In this document: one piece after another, positions 17,628 through 25,955 of the stretch
How the letters are laid out: each line of letters begins with the position of its first letter
How positions within the stretch are numbered: position 1 is the stretch's first letter
NCBI GenBank assembly: GCA_036381015.1
Contig: DASVDR010000008.1
Coordinates: forward strand, 124,001 to 188,000
Length of the DNA: 64,000 nt
Reading direction: 5' to 3'
From: Gammaproteobacteria bacterium
Lineage (GTDB): Bacteria > Pseudomonadota > Gammaproteobacteria > Steroidobacterales > Rariloculaceae
The notes under the pieces: generated by a model
What the model saw: only the letters and a program-made list of their open reading frames with translations
Database searches by the model: none
Told to the model about the DNA's origin: nothing
Translations under genes and position numbers: made by a program

Positions 17628-18457
17628 TGCGGTGCGAGCCACCTTGCGCGGTGCGTCCCGGCCCCGCCCGCGAGGACGCGATCGAGCCAGGGCAGCAGTC
17701 GCTCGAGCTCGGCGTCCACTCCGAACGGCAGGTTCGCAATGACGAGGCCCGATCCGCGTAGGCCGGATGCCGCCGGGGAGATCTCGAGCTCGACCTCGAA
17801 GAGCCGCGGCAGCGGCAGCGCACGCAGCGCGCGGGCGAGCTTTGCGGCGGCGGGCTTGTCGATCAGTGGGTACCACACCGCGTAGACGCCGATCGCCCAG
17901 CGGCGGTGCGCGGCGCCGAGCGCGTCGGGCACGCGGACGAAATCATCCCGGGTCTCGTACGAAGGATCGACCAGGACGACGCCGCGCCGCTCCGGCGGCG
18001 GCACGACGGCGACGAGGCCTTCGAGGGCGTCGCGCCGGTGAACGTGAGCTTGGCGGTCGCGGCGAAACCGCGTGGCAAGCGCGGCGAAGGCTTGCGGATG
18101 AAGCTCGAACAGCTCGAGGTGATCCTGCGGCCGGAGCAACGCACGCGCGATTGGCGGCGAGCCGGGGTAACGGCGCAGCTCGCCGTTCTCGTTGAAGGCT
18201 TCGACGACCTCGAGGTAGCGCGCGATCTCGGGCGGCCGCGCGCGCTGCGCGAGCACGCGCGCGATCCCGCCCTCGTGCTCGCGTCGGTGCAGCGCGCGCT
18301 CGTCGTCGAGATCGTACACGCCCGAACCGGCATGCGTGTCGATGACGCGGAGCGGCGCGGGCTTCCTCTGCAGCGCACCGATCAGCAGCGTCAGCACGCA
18401 ATGCTTCAGCACATCGGCGTGATTGCCGGCGTGATATTCGTGTTGGTAGCTCAGCAC
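17624..18457 (-). CDS. rlmJ: 23S rRNA (adenine(2030)-N6)-methyltransferase RlmJ
   Basis: 277 residues. It starts MLSYQHEYHAGNHADVLKH, which is nearly invariant in RlmJ, followed by DTHAGSGVYDL (SAM-binding motif I) and the catalytic DPSY motif at 164-167. It methylates N6 of A2030 in 23S rRNA using SAM. The length matches the family. It is the first gene of a two-gene unit with the Mut7-C protein, joined by an ATGA overlap. About 100 bp upstream two 13-bp tandem repeats create TATAAT- and TATAAA-like sequences on the minus strand that may serve as -10 elements. Confidence 0.93.
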   Translation of the reverse strand: MLSYQHEYHAGNHADVLKHCVLTLLIGALQRKPAPLRVIDTHAGSGVYDLDDERALHRREHEGGIARVLAQRARPPEIARYLEVVEAFNENGELRRYPGSPPIARALLRPQDHLELFELHPQAFAALATRFRRDRQAHVHRRDALEGLVAVVPPPERRGVVLVDPSYETRDDFVRVPDALGAAHRRWAIGVYAVWYPLIDKPAAAKLARALRALPLPRLFEVELEISPAASGLRGSGLVIANLPFGVDAELERLLPWLDRVLAGGAGTHRARWLAPQ

Positions 18458-18560
18458 ATCCCGCCCCGCTACGCGTACGGGCGGGACGGTAATCGGTCGG
18501 CGAGTCGCCGGGCAAGCGCGCCGGACCGCGGGGACCGGTCACGCCGCCCTTGCGCAACAT

Positions 18561-18586
18561 TTATAGGGCGCGATTATAGGGCGCGA
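18561..18586. repeat. 13-bp perfect tandem repeat upstream of rlmJ
   Basis: TATAGGGCGCGAT occurs twice with no gap (18561-18573 and 18574-18586). Read on the minus strand the junction gives TATAAT, and the downstream end gives TATAAA, about 100 bp before the rlmJ start. I see no good -35 hexamer at the usual distance, so promoter function is a guess. Confidence 0.6.
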
Positions 18587-18610
18587 TCCCGGGAGGGCTC
18601 GCCCGCCCGC

Positions 18611-18763
18611 TCAGTTGCGCTCGTCCGCCTCGTCTTCGATCGCATCGCCGGCCGCTTCGACATCCTCGCCCACGCCCTCGACCGTGTTGCACGCCGCGAT
18701 GCCGAGCGTCATGGCTGCGAAGCTCGCAATTGCGAGACGGTGCATCAATTTTTCCAACGTCAT
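18611..18763 (-). CDS. Entericidin A/B family small lipoprotein
   Basis: A 50-residue protein with a basic N-terminus, a hydrophobic core and a lipobox at IAAC (Cys 25), followed by NTVEGVGEDVEAAGDAI. That pattern is the signature of entericidin EcnA/EcnB-type lipoproteins, which sit in the cell envelope. In enterobacteria the pair acts as a toxin-antidote system; here only one copy is seen, so no toxin function is claimed. I took the ATG at 18763 because GGAG lies six bases upstream; an ATG four codons earlier is possible. The tail after the motif is highly acidic. It is an isolated gene between rlmJ and the REC-GGDEF gene. Confidence 0.82.
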   Translation of the reverse strand: MTLEKLMHRLAIASFAAMTLGIAACNTVEGVGEDVEAAGDAIEDEADERN

Positions 18764-18911
18764 CTCTCGCTCCATCCCTGACCTTGAATGACGGCCGCCC
18801 GGCGCGCCTCTCCGCGGTCCGCGACCGGCCAGGACGGGCGAGTGCAACTTCCATGCCACGCGATTTTTGGATTACCGGCGCCGTCCGCGCCGCGGCGCAC
18901 GAAGCGCGGCG

Positions 18912-19826
18912 TCAATTCCGGTGGCCGCCGTTGCCGTGCGACGGCGCGTAGAAGCAGAACTGCTTTTTTCCCTTACGCTTCGCCACGTACATCGCCTTGT
19001 CCGCAAGCTCGAGCAGGGTCTCGGAGCTGTCGGCCTGATCGGGGAATACCGCAACGCCGATGCTCGTCGAGACCGGCACGCAGCGCCCGTTCACTTTCAG
19101 CTCGTAGCTCGTCGTCTCGCTCGCTTTCTTCGCCGCCGCGGCCGCGTCCTCGCGGCTGCGCAGCCCCTCGAGGATCAGGACGAACTCGTCTCCGCCGATG
19201 CGGCCGATGCTGTCCCCGGCGCGCGCGACGGCGGAGAGGCGCGCGGCGATGTCCTTCAGGACGAGATCGCCGGCCTGGTGGCCGTAGCCGTCGTTGATCT
19301 GCTTGAAGTCGTCGATGTCGATGATCATGACGGCGCCGCGATACACGCTGCGGGTCGCGTGGCTGATCGCCTTCGCGAGCTGCCTGTAGAGCTCCGCGCG
19401 ATTGAGCACGCCCGTCAGCGCGTCGAAGCACGCCTGGCGGCGGAGCGCGGTTTCCTGCCGATGGCGCTCCACGGCGAGCTGCAGCACCTGGTGGATCCGC
19501 TGCACGGACGTGTTGCCTTTTTGCAGGAAATCCTGAACGCCGATCCTGACCAGCTCGAGAGCCACGGCCTCGAAGTCCTTTCCCGTGAGTGCGACCAGGG
19601 GCAGGTCGGGGGCGACACGGCGAAGTGTGACCGCCGCGTCACACCCGTCGGCGTCAGGCAGCGTGAGATCGATCAAGGCGACCTCGAGAGGCTCGTCCCG
19701 CACGACCCGCTCGGCGTCCTTGAGCTGCGTGACGCGGCGGATTTCGTAGCTCTCGTCGAGGTACGTCAGTGCCTCCGCGAGCGACGCGGCGGCATCGACG
19801 TTGTCCTCCAGCAATAACAGGCGCAC
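18912..19826 (-). CDS. Response regulator diguanylate cyclase (REC-GGDEF)
   Basis: 304 residues. The N-terminal receiver domain has the acidic ED pair at 7-8, the phosphoacceptor D53 in ALIDLTLPD and K103 in LQKG. A GGDEF domain follows with DALTGVLNR near 135 and an intact GGDEF at 211-215, so it should make cyclic di-GMP. The inhibitory I-site RAGD at 202-205 lies exactly five residues before GGDEF, so product feedback is likely. No histidine kinase gene is nearby, which makes it an orphan response regulator in this window. The protein ends in a short Gly/His-rich tail. Confidence 0.9.
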   Translation of the reverse strand: MRLLLLEDNVDAAASLAEALTYLDESYEIRRVTQLKDAERVVRDEPLEVALIDLTLPDADGCDAAVTLRRVAPDLPLVALTGKDFEAVALELVRIGVQDFLQKGNTSVQRIHQVLQLAVERHRQETALRRQACFDALTGVLNRAELYRQLAKAISHATRSVYRGAVMIIDIDDFKQINDGYGHQAGDLVLKDIAARLSAVARAGDSIGRIGGDEFVLILEGLRSREDAAAAAKKASETTSYELKVNGRCVPVSTSIGVAVFPDQADSSETLLELADKAMYVAKRKGKKQFCFYAPSHGNGGHRN

Positions 19827-19994
19827 CGAGCAAAGTGGGGCTTCATTTTCCGCTCGCGGAGCAAGAATCGTACCAGGCGTGTGGCGCGCGCGAGACGGCC
19901 CGCGGCGGCGAGATGAGCCGCTCGTTCGCTCCCCGGGGAACGGGGTCGGGCGCTGTCCGTGTATGACTCAGGGAGACCGACAAGGGTGGATTGG

Positions 19995-20453
19995 ATGAGC
20001 ATGTTCGGGATTTGCGCGATGGTCGCCGTTCCTGTCCGTGAAGGCATACCGGGGTGGCCCCTCGAGTGGGTGTCGGGCAGCGGACGCTACTCAGGGAAGA
20101 CGGAGTCGCTGGTGTTGATCCGCTCCACGGCGATGTCCGTGGAGCCCGGCAAGAAGAGTCTGCTGCTGACGGCCAGGGACCGAAGAAGGCGCGCTTGGTC
20201 GAGCGTGCTCACGCTCGAGAGCGGACCTCTGCTCGATGCGTTCGAAGCAGAGCTCGCGCGCAGCGCGAACGTCCCGCTCCGCGAGATCGGCGACGCGATC
20301 CTCGATCCGCAACAGTTTCTCGTAAACAAAAGTCTGGATGCTGCGATTGTCTCAAAAAAATTAGAAACCGCCAATCCGCGGCGTCGAGCCCGTGCACGCG
20401 CGCGCGATTCCTCGGTGCAGGATGTCGCTCCACGCCCCTCACAATCTGTGTAA
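19995..20453 (+). CDS. Unrecognised hypothetical protein (uncertain)
   Basis: A 152-codon open frame from ATG 19995 in the otherwise empty 650 bp between the REC-GGDEF and porin genes. I do not recognise the family. The middle section, roughly codons 40-115, has the strong G/C third-position bias of local genes and reads as plausible protein (LESGPLLDAFEAELARS, REIGDAILDPQQFL). The end runs into an AT-richer stretch with AAA AAA TTA codons and then Arg-rich low-complexity sequence. There is no signal peptide or membrane segment. It could be a decayed gene or a real small accessory protein; a minus-strand frame also crosses the region but looks less natural. Confidence 0.3.
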   Translation: MSMFGICAMVAVPVREGIPGWPLEWVSGSGRYSGKTESLVLIRSTAMSVEPGKKSLLLTARDRRRRAWSSVLTLESGPLLDAFEAELARSANVPLREIGDAILDPQQFLVNKSLDAAIVSKKLETANPRRRARARARDSSVQDVAPRPSQSV

Positions 20454-20475
20454 ACGCCCCCGGGGGCGCGACCGC

Positions 20476-21735
20476 TCAGAGAGCGTATTGAAGGCGCAGG
20501 GTCAGGACGTCGAGGCCGTCGGCCTCGATCGGCAGCGCGCTCGATGCATCGGTATCGGTCACGCGCGTCCAGTCGAGCATCATTCTGACATTCGTGTTCG
20601 CGTACCAGCTCGCGCCGATCGTGAACGTCCTCTCGCTTCCGCCGGCGAGCCCGCCGTCGTTCAGGTCGATCGAGGCGGTCCGCGCGGCGAGCTCCCAGGA
20701 GCGCGCGAAGCCGGGAGCAGAGCTCGGGTTCCGAAACTCTCCGGCGCCGATGTCGTAGGCGCCGGCCGGCGTGGCGCCCCCGAGGCTGAGCGTGACCGCG
20801 GCATGCCATGCCGTGAACGTCGCGTCGGCGCCCGTTCCCTCGAGCCTTGCGCGCGTGTGCTCCGCCGCGACGGAGAAAGGGCCTGCGGCAAACGCGACCT
20901 CGGGCCCGAGCAGGGTCACGGTTTCGGCGGACGGGATCGGCCCGGTGTCGACGACGTGCACGCCGGAGGAAGGTGTCGTCTCCGCGCGAATCCGCACGGC
21001 GTCGTCCGGCTCGCGGCGCGCGGCGCGGAAGCCGAGATGCAGCACGCGGCGCCCGTCGAGAATCGGCGCATGGACGAAGCGGCCGCTCGCCCCCCAGCCG
21101 GACTCCCGATCGCCGGTCGATCCGCCGAACACCCCGGCCGCGGCGAACCAGCGCTTGCCGGCGGCGTCGGCGCGCACGCCGATCGCACGATCGACGAAGG
21201 GCGCGAGCAACGCGTTGTCGATGCCGCGCTCGACGAAAGGCAGGTCGTTCGAGCTCATTTCGAGCGCGAGGCTGTAGGGCTGCTTCTGCTGGCCGGCCGT
21301 CACCGCGACCCGTGTCCAGCCGTGATAGCCGAGCGAGAAGTCCTTGACGGCGACCGCGTCGCCGGCGAAGTCGGTCTCGGCCGTCCAGCGCCAATCGCGC
21401 TCGAGCCGTCCGCCGAGCGCGATTCGAGCACGTCGGATCCGCGCGCCGTCGTCGGCCCCGCCAGCGAGGCTGCCGTGCCGGACCCAATCGGCATGCAGGC
21501 GTCCGCCGATCTCGAGCGAGAAGTCGCCGTCCGGGGACAGGATCTCGACGCCGTCCCGGCCGACCGACACGAGCGCGGGCCGCCCGGCCGTCCCGCCGGC
21601 TTCGGCGTTGGCGGCGGACGGGCCGTCCGCCGCGGTTTCGGGAAGCGCGGGGGGCGAGGCGCTCTCGCCGGCCGCCGCGGCGAGCGGCGCGGCGAGGACG
21701 AGGGCGACGACCGATGAGCCTGGCGTGAGATGCAT
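20476..21735 (-). CDS. Phosphate-selective porin O/P-like outer membrane protein
   Basis: 419 residues. A signal peptide (about residues 1-22, ending AAAA) is followed by an Ala/Pro-rich linker and then a beta-barrel pattern: GDFSLEIGGRLHADW, ARIRRARIALGGRLERDWRW, LGYHGWTRVAVTAGQQKQPYSLALEMSSNDL-type strands (family OprO/OprP), GKRWFAAAGVFGG and a final strand ending in Leu (LRLQYAL). Most OprP-like proteins end in Phe or Trp, so the Leu terminus is slightly odd. It forms a trimeric outer membrane channel in characterised members; anion or polyphosphate specificity is not proven here. No phosphate transport genes are adjacent. Confidence 0.78.
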   Translation of the reverse strand: MHLTPGSSVVALVLAAPLAAAAGESASPPALPETAADGPSAANAEAGGTAGRPALVSVGRDGVEILSPDGDFSLEIGGRLHADWVRHGSLAGGADDGARIRRARIALGGRLERDWRWTAETDFAGDAVAVKDFSLGYHGWTRVAVTAGQQKQPYSLALEMSSNDLPFVERGIDNALLAPFVDRAIGVRADAAGKRWFAAAGVFGGSTGDRESGWGASGRFVHAPILDGRRVLHLGFRAARREPDDAVRIRAETTPSSGVHVVDTGPIPSAETVTLLGPEVAFAAGPFSVAAEHTRARLEGTGADATFTAWHAAVTLSLGGATPAGAYDIGAGEFRNPSSAPGFARSWELAARTASIDLNDGGLAGGSERTFTIGASWYANTNVRMMLDWTRVTDTDASSALPIEADGLDVLTLRLQYAL

Positions 21736-21953
21736 TTCATGAGTCCTCGAGCCGAATCCCGGCCCGCTTCGGGGAGCGTTCCGGAAGCCACCCGGACGAG
21801 CCTATGGCCGGACCTGTGACGGACGCATGACGGCGCCGAGCGGCGCGCATCGGCCGAGCGGCGGCGGCCGGGCCGCGAGCGACGCCGGCGGCCGCGCCTG
21901 CCTGGAAGCTGACGCCGACCGCGGTGATCATTCCGGCGGTGGTGATCACGCGC

Positions 21954-21995
21954 GCCGCGGTCATCGTGCCGAGCGCCGCGGTCATCGTGCCGAGC
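21954..21995. repeat. 21-bp perfect tandem duplication
   Basis: GCCGCGGTCATCGTGCCGAG followed by C occurs twice back to back (21954-21974, 21975-21995). It is in-frame with the weak minus-strand reading frame, in which it duplicates seven codons. Confidence 0.7.
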
Positions 21996-22191
21996 GCGTA
22001 GTCGGCGTCGCCGTCACGGGTCGGGGCGGCGTTCGGCGCGAGGTTGTCGCCCGGCTTCACCACGCCGAGCTGCCAGACCGAGGCCGCCTTGGTCCCAGGC
22101 CTCGCTGCGGGCCCGCCTGTCCTCGCCGGAACGGCCGCCCGGCGGCCCGCGCTCGCCGCATTTCGAGCCCTGGCGGGGCGTTGCGAAGCAC

Positions 22192-22231
22192 ATTGGAATT
22201 TCGGTCGCATTTTTTGCAACCGAATTCCAAT
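22192..22231. promoter_or_regulatory. AT-rich inverted repeat upstream of S9 peptidase
   Basis: ATTGGAATTTCGGT (22192-22205) pairs with ACCGAATTCCAAT (22219-22231), with one unpaired T and a 13-base centre that contains six T. It stands out strongly in this GC-rich sequence and lies about 170-210 bp before the peptidase start. It could be an operator for a dimeric regulator or the end of an upstream transcript. Confidence 0.5.
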
Positions 22232-22401
22232 TTCTGGGTCGATAGATGTTAGTATCCCCGTCGGAATCCTGATGCCGTGCCGCGGGTTCGCCGCGCAAGT
22301 CTTTGGGGGGGCGGAGAATACTTCGGGCTAGAAGCGCGTCGGCGCGGCCGATTGCGGACGCCGCGTGCGCAGCTCGACGACGAACGGAGGCCAGTACTCA
22401 C

Positions 22402-24852
22402 GTGGTCGGAGAAGGCACCAAGACGCGCGGCCCGTTGCGTCGCTTCGCCCATGCGGCGGGCGGGCACGGCGGGTTCCGCAGCCTCGCACGACGGCTCCTG
22501 CGGGCCGCCGCAGCCGCCGCGTGCCTCGGTGCCGCCATCGGGGCGCAGGCGGCCGAGCTTCCGCCGGACGTGCTGCGCCTGCTCGATGCGCCGCCGCTGC
22601 CGAACCTCGCCGAGGGGCCCCGCCACCACTACGCGCTCCTCGTGCACGAGCGCGAGCTCGTCTCCTCCGAGCACCTCGCGAAACCGGTGGTCTCGGTCGT
22701 CGGCCTGAAGGTCGACCCGCGCACCTACGGGCGGCATGCTCCGATCGCCTATTACGGCCTGACGCTGGTCGACCTCGCCACCGGCCGGCAAACGCCGCTC
22801 GACGTGCCCGACGGCGCCGTGCTCGGCTTTCCGATGTGGGCGGCGGACGGCTCCCATTTCGCGTTCACGGCCACGGTGGCCGACGGCATCGAGCTCTGGG
22901 TCGGCGATCCGGTCGAGGGAACCGTGCGCCGGCTCGTCGGGCCGACGCTGAACGGCACGCTGAGCGCCCCGTGCACGTGGATGCCGGACAATCGCCACGT
23001 GCTCTGCCGCCTGATCAACGGCGAGAAGCGAAAAGTCGTCGTGCCGACCGCCGACGCGTTGTTCCGACTCACGGCGCCGACGACGATGCAGGCGCTTTCC
23101 CAGCACCAGGCGCTCGATCAGTGGACGATCCGCCACCTGATCGAGGCGAACCTGACGATGATCGACGTCGAGACCGGCGAGCGCCGCAAGATCGGCGGGC
23201 CGGCCGCGATCGAGGACGTCGAGCCGGCGCCGAGCGGCGCGTTCCTGCTCGTCTCGAGGATGCTGCCGCCGTACCCGCAGGTTTCGGGCGTCACCGAGCC
23301 GCTGCGGACCGTCGAGGTCTGGGACCGCTTCGGCCGCGTCGTGAAGACCTTCGCGGCGGCAGGCACGCAGCCGAATGCGCCGCGGGCCATGCAGTGGCAT
23401 GCATCGATGCCGGCCACGCTCGTCTGGGTCCAGCGCTACGACGGCGGGGACCGGATCGTGATGCAGGGCGCGCCGTATATCGAGCAACCGCGGGAGCTGT
23501 TCCGTACTCAGCATTCCTACGCGGGTCTCGAGTGGCTCGAGGGCACCGGGGACGTGCTCGTCTCGGAATACGACTCCCTGCGCCGACTCCGCCGCCACTG
23601 GCTCGTTCCGAGCGACGGCGGCGATCCGCGGCTCGTCGCGGAGAGCAGCGTCGACGCGGCGTTTTCGAGGTTCGGCCGGCCGATGCTGAAGATCAATCCG
23701 TGGGGCAAGGAGGTCGTCGCCGTGCACGACAACGGCATCTTCCTCCGCGGTCATGTTGCGACGGAAGGCGGCGTTCACGCGTACCTCGACTACATGCGGC
23801 TCGATACCCTCCAGACCGAGCGCTTGTGGGAGTCCGACGGCAAGGCGAACGAGGGGATCGTGGGCATGCTGGCCCCCGACGGCAGCGTGCTGATCACGCG
23901 CCGCGAGACGTCGCGGGAGCCGCCGAACTATTTCGTTCGCAGCCCGGGCGGCATGCGTGCGTTGACGCATTACGATCATCCGGCGCCCGGGCTGAAGGAC
24001 GCCCGGCGCATCCCGCTGCGGTTCGAGCGTCCCGACGGCCTCGGGCTCTCGGCGAACCTCTACCTGCCTGCCGCGCACGAGTCGGCCGGCCCTCTGCCGC
24101 TGATCATCTGGGCCTATCCACGGGTCTACGGCGAGGACACGCAGGCGATCCAGCCGGTGACCGCAGAGCAGTTCCCGGACTTCGAACGTGCCTTCAAGCT
24201 GTTCTACCTGCTCAAGGGCTACGCGGTGCTCGACGAGGTGTCGATGCCGGTGATCGGCTCGGCGGCGACCGCGAACGACACGTTCATCGAGCAGATCGTG
24301 ACGAACGCGTATGCGACGATCGAGGCGGCGGCGGCCACCGGCTTCATCGATCGCGACCGCGTCGGCGTCGCGGGCCACAGCTACGGCGCGTTCATGGTCG
24401 CGAACCTCCTCGCGCACTCCGACCTCTTCAGGGCCGGCGTCGCGCTGAGCGGTGCGTATAACCGGACCCTCACGCCTTTCGGCTTCCAGACCGAGAGGCG
24501 GTCGCTGTGGGAGGCCCGCGATACCTATCTCGCGATGTCGCCGTTCCTGTACTCGAACCGGATCCAGGAACCGATCCTGCTCGTGCACGGGCTGCTCGAC
24601 GAGAATGCCGGCACGCCGCCGATCCAGTCGATCCAGTTCTACGAGGCGATCCGCCACAACGGCGGCGACGCCGAGATCCTGCTGCTGCCTCGGGAGGGGC
24701 ACTCGTACCGCGGCCGCGAATCGGTTCTGGCCACGGCCGCGGCGATGCTCGAGTTCTTCGACGAGCATTTGAAGGGTGACGACGTTCGGGTGCCGCCGGG
24801 CACGCTGCGCGCGTCGACGGCGGCGACCGAGCAGGTGAAGCTCGCGCGCTGA
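22402..24852 (+). CDS. S9 family (prolyl oligopeptidase-type) serine peptidase
   Basis: 816 residues from GTG 22402, with GGAGG eleven bases upstream; the frame is also open to TTG 22303. A hydrophobic segment ending GAQA (about residues 45-62 from this GTG) is probably a signal peptide after a basic leader, so export is likely. An N-terminal seven-bladed propeller region precedes the alpha/beta hydrolase domain. The nucleophile is the Ser in GHSYGAF, the Asp is in HGLLDENAGT and the His in REGHSYRGR, in S9 order. The sequence resembles the glutamyl-endopeptidase-like S9 group more than classical prolyl oligopeptidase. It stands alone, with 283 bp before the next gene. Confidence 0.85.
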   Translation: MVGEGTKTRGPLRRFAHAAGGHGGFRSLARRLLRAAAAAACLGAAIGAQAAELPPDVLRLLDAPPLPNLAEGPRHHYALLVHERELVSSEHLAKPVVSVVGLKVDPRTYGRHAPIAYYGLTLVDLATGRQTPLDVPDGAVLGFPMWAADGSHFAFTATVADGIELWVGDPVEGTVRRLVGPTLNGTLSAPCTWMPDNRHVLCRLINGEKRKVVVPTADALFRLTAPTTMQALSQHQALDQWTIRHLIEANLTMIDVETGERRKIGGPAAIEDVEPAPSGAFLLVSRMLPPYPQVSGVTEPLRTVEVWDRFGRVVKTFAAAGTQPNAPRAMQWHASMPATLVWVQRYDGGDRIVMQGAPYIEQPRELFRTQHSYAGLEWLEGTGDVLVSEYDSLRRLRRHWLVPSDGGDPRLVAESSVDAAFSRFGRPMLKINPWGKEVVAVHDNGIFLRGHVATEGGVHAYLDYMRLDTLQTERLWESDGKANEGIVGMLAPDGSVLITRRETSREPPNYFVRSPGGMRALTHYDHPAPGLKDARRIPLRFERPDGLGLSANLYLPAAHESAGPLPLIIWAYPRVYGEDTQAIQPVTAEQFPDFERAFKLFYLLKGYAVLDEVSMPVIGSAATANDTFIEQIVTNAYATIEAAAATGFIDRDRVGVAGHSYGAFMVANLLAHSDLFRAGVALSGAYNRTLTPFGFQTERRSLWEARDTYLAMSPFLYSNRIQEPILLVHGLLDENAGTPPIQSIQFYEAIRHNGGDAEILLLPREGHSYRGRESVLATAAAMLEFFDEHLKGDDVRVPPGTLRASTAATEQVKLAR

Positions 24853-24876
24853 CGCGCGACAGCGGGACGGCAGAGC

Positions 24877-24894
24877 GAGCACGTCCTTGTGCTC
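24877..24894 (+). terminator. Possible weak hairpin terminator after S9 peptidase
   Basis: GAGCAC GTCCTT GTGCTC forms a perfect 6-bp stem 24 bp after the stop codon. It is followed only by TTGAGCTGTT, without a real T-run, so termination there is doubtful. Confidence 0.3.
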
Positions 24895-25135
24895 TTGAGC
24901 TGTTCGTCCTAGCTGATCAGCATGACTCCGATACCCACGGTCTCACGTTAGCCGGCCGCCCGGGACGGTCAACCTGTCTGCCCGCGGCGACATCGGGACC
25001 GCCGCCCGGGGCGTCGTCGTCCCCGGCGCGGATGACGGCAGCCGCGCCGCTGTGCGAGCATCGCTTCGAGTCACGGGCGATGCCTCGCGCTCGGCGTTCG
25101 GGGCCGGGCGTCGCGAGGTTCGGGCGGAGGCGGCA

Positions 25136-25942
25136 TTGGCGAGCGGCTACTGGCAGGATCTGACGTCCCGCGATCTCGCGGAGATCGACCCCGAGTCCAC
25201 GATCGGCGTGCTGCCGGTCGCCGCGATCGAGCAGCACGGCCCGCATCTCCCGCTCGCGACCGATGCGCTGATCGCGGCGGCGATCGTGCGGGCCGCCCTC
25301 GAGCGCATCCCGCACGGCGTGTCGCTGCTCGCGCTGCCCGGCGTCCCGATCGGCCACAGCCCGGAGCACGCCGCGTTTCCCGGCACGCTCACGGCGCGCG
25401 CGGAGACGCTGCTCGCGCTGTGGACCGAGGTCGCCGCCAGCGCGGCGCGCACGGGGTTGCGCAAGCTCGTCATCCTGAACGCTCACGGCGGGCAGCGCAG
25501 CCTCGTCGACGTCGCGGCGGTGCGGCTCCGCGCGATGCACGGGCTCCTCGTCGTCCGTGCGAGCTATTTCTCGCTCGGTGCGCCGCCGGGACTGTTCGAC
25601 GACCGGGAGCTCCGCTACGGTCTCCACGGCGGCGACGTCGAGACGTCGCTGATGCTCCATCTCCATCCCGATCTCGTGCGCATGCATCTCGCCCGCGACT
25701 TCGCGGGCTTGCCCGAGCAGCTCGCGGCCGAGCGTCGCGTGCTCGGGGCCGAGAAGCCGGCCGGAATCGGCTGGATGAGCCAGGACCTCCACCCGGAAGG
25801 AGTCTGCGGAAACGCGGCCGCCGCGACTGCGGCCAAGGGCAAGGCCTATCTCGACCACGTCGCCGAGCGCATGGCGACGCTGATCGCCGAGGTCGCGGCG
25901 ACGCCGCTCGCGCTCCTGCGCCGCGGCCCGTTGGACGACTGA
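25136..25942 (+). CDS. Creatininase-family metal hydrolase (creatininase/MftE/ArfB superfamily)
   Basis: 268 residues. The metal ligands expected for the family are all seen: EQHGPHLPLATD near residue 40 (Glu, His and Asp), NAHGGQ near residue 120 and HGGDVETS near residue 165. Family members include creatininase, the mycofactocin peptidase MftE and the archaeal formamidopyrimidine deformylase ArfB. I chose TTG at 25136 because a clean GGAGG sits five bases upstream; an extension to 25052 would add unconserved Arg/Ala-rich sequence. It lies tail-to-tail with a GTP cyclohydrolase II-like gene, 13 bp away, and near a RibD-type reductase. A deformylase or amidohydrolase step on a GTP-derived pyrimidine is therefore an attractive inference, not a demonstrated function. 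Confidence 0.82.
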   Translation: MASGYWQDLTSRDLAEIDPESTIGVLPVAAIEQHGPHLPLATDALIAAAIVRAALERIPHGVSLLALPGVPIGHSPEHAAFPGTLTARAETLLALWTEVAASAARTGLRKLVILNAHGGQRSLVDVAAVRLRAMHGLLVVRASYFSLGAPPGLFDDRELRYGLHGGDVETSLMLHLHPDLVRMHLARDFAGLPEQLAAERRVLGAEKPAGIGWMSQDLHPEGVCGNAAAATAAKGKAYLDHVAERMATLIAEVAATPLALLRRGPLDD

Positions 25943-25955
25943 GCGCGGCGGAGGA

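Larger units (their letters stand above)
21736..22401. other. Gene-poor stretch between porin and S9 peptidase
   Basis: About 670 bp without a convincing gene. A minus-strand frame (21737-22219, 160 codons) is open but of skewed composition, with a duplicated GTMTAA segment; I do not call it. The interval contains a 21-bp tandem duplication at 21954-21995 and an AT-rich inverted repeat at 22192-22231. The peptidase frame remains open back to a TTG at 22303. Confidence 0.6.

Noticed and set aside
21737-22219. A 160-codon minus-strand frame beside the porin gene
   Set aside because: Low-complexity, with an internal duplication and no recognised domain or ribosome binding site.
22365-24461. A 698-codon frame inside the S9 peptidase gene
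   Set aside because: Arg-rich frame-shifted shadow; the real frame has the catalytic motifs.
24877-24894. Hairpin as an efficient intrinsic terminator
   Set aside because: The stem is good but there is no T-run; listed only as a weak candidate.
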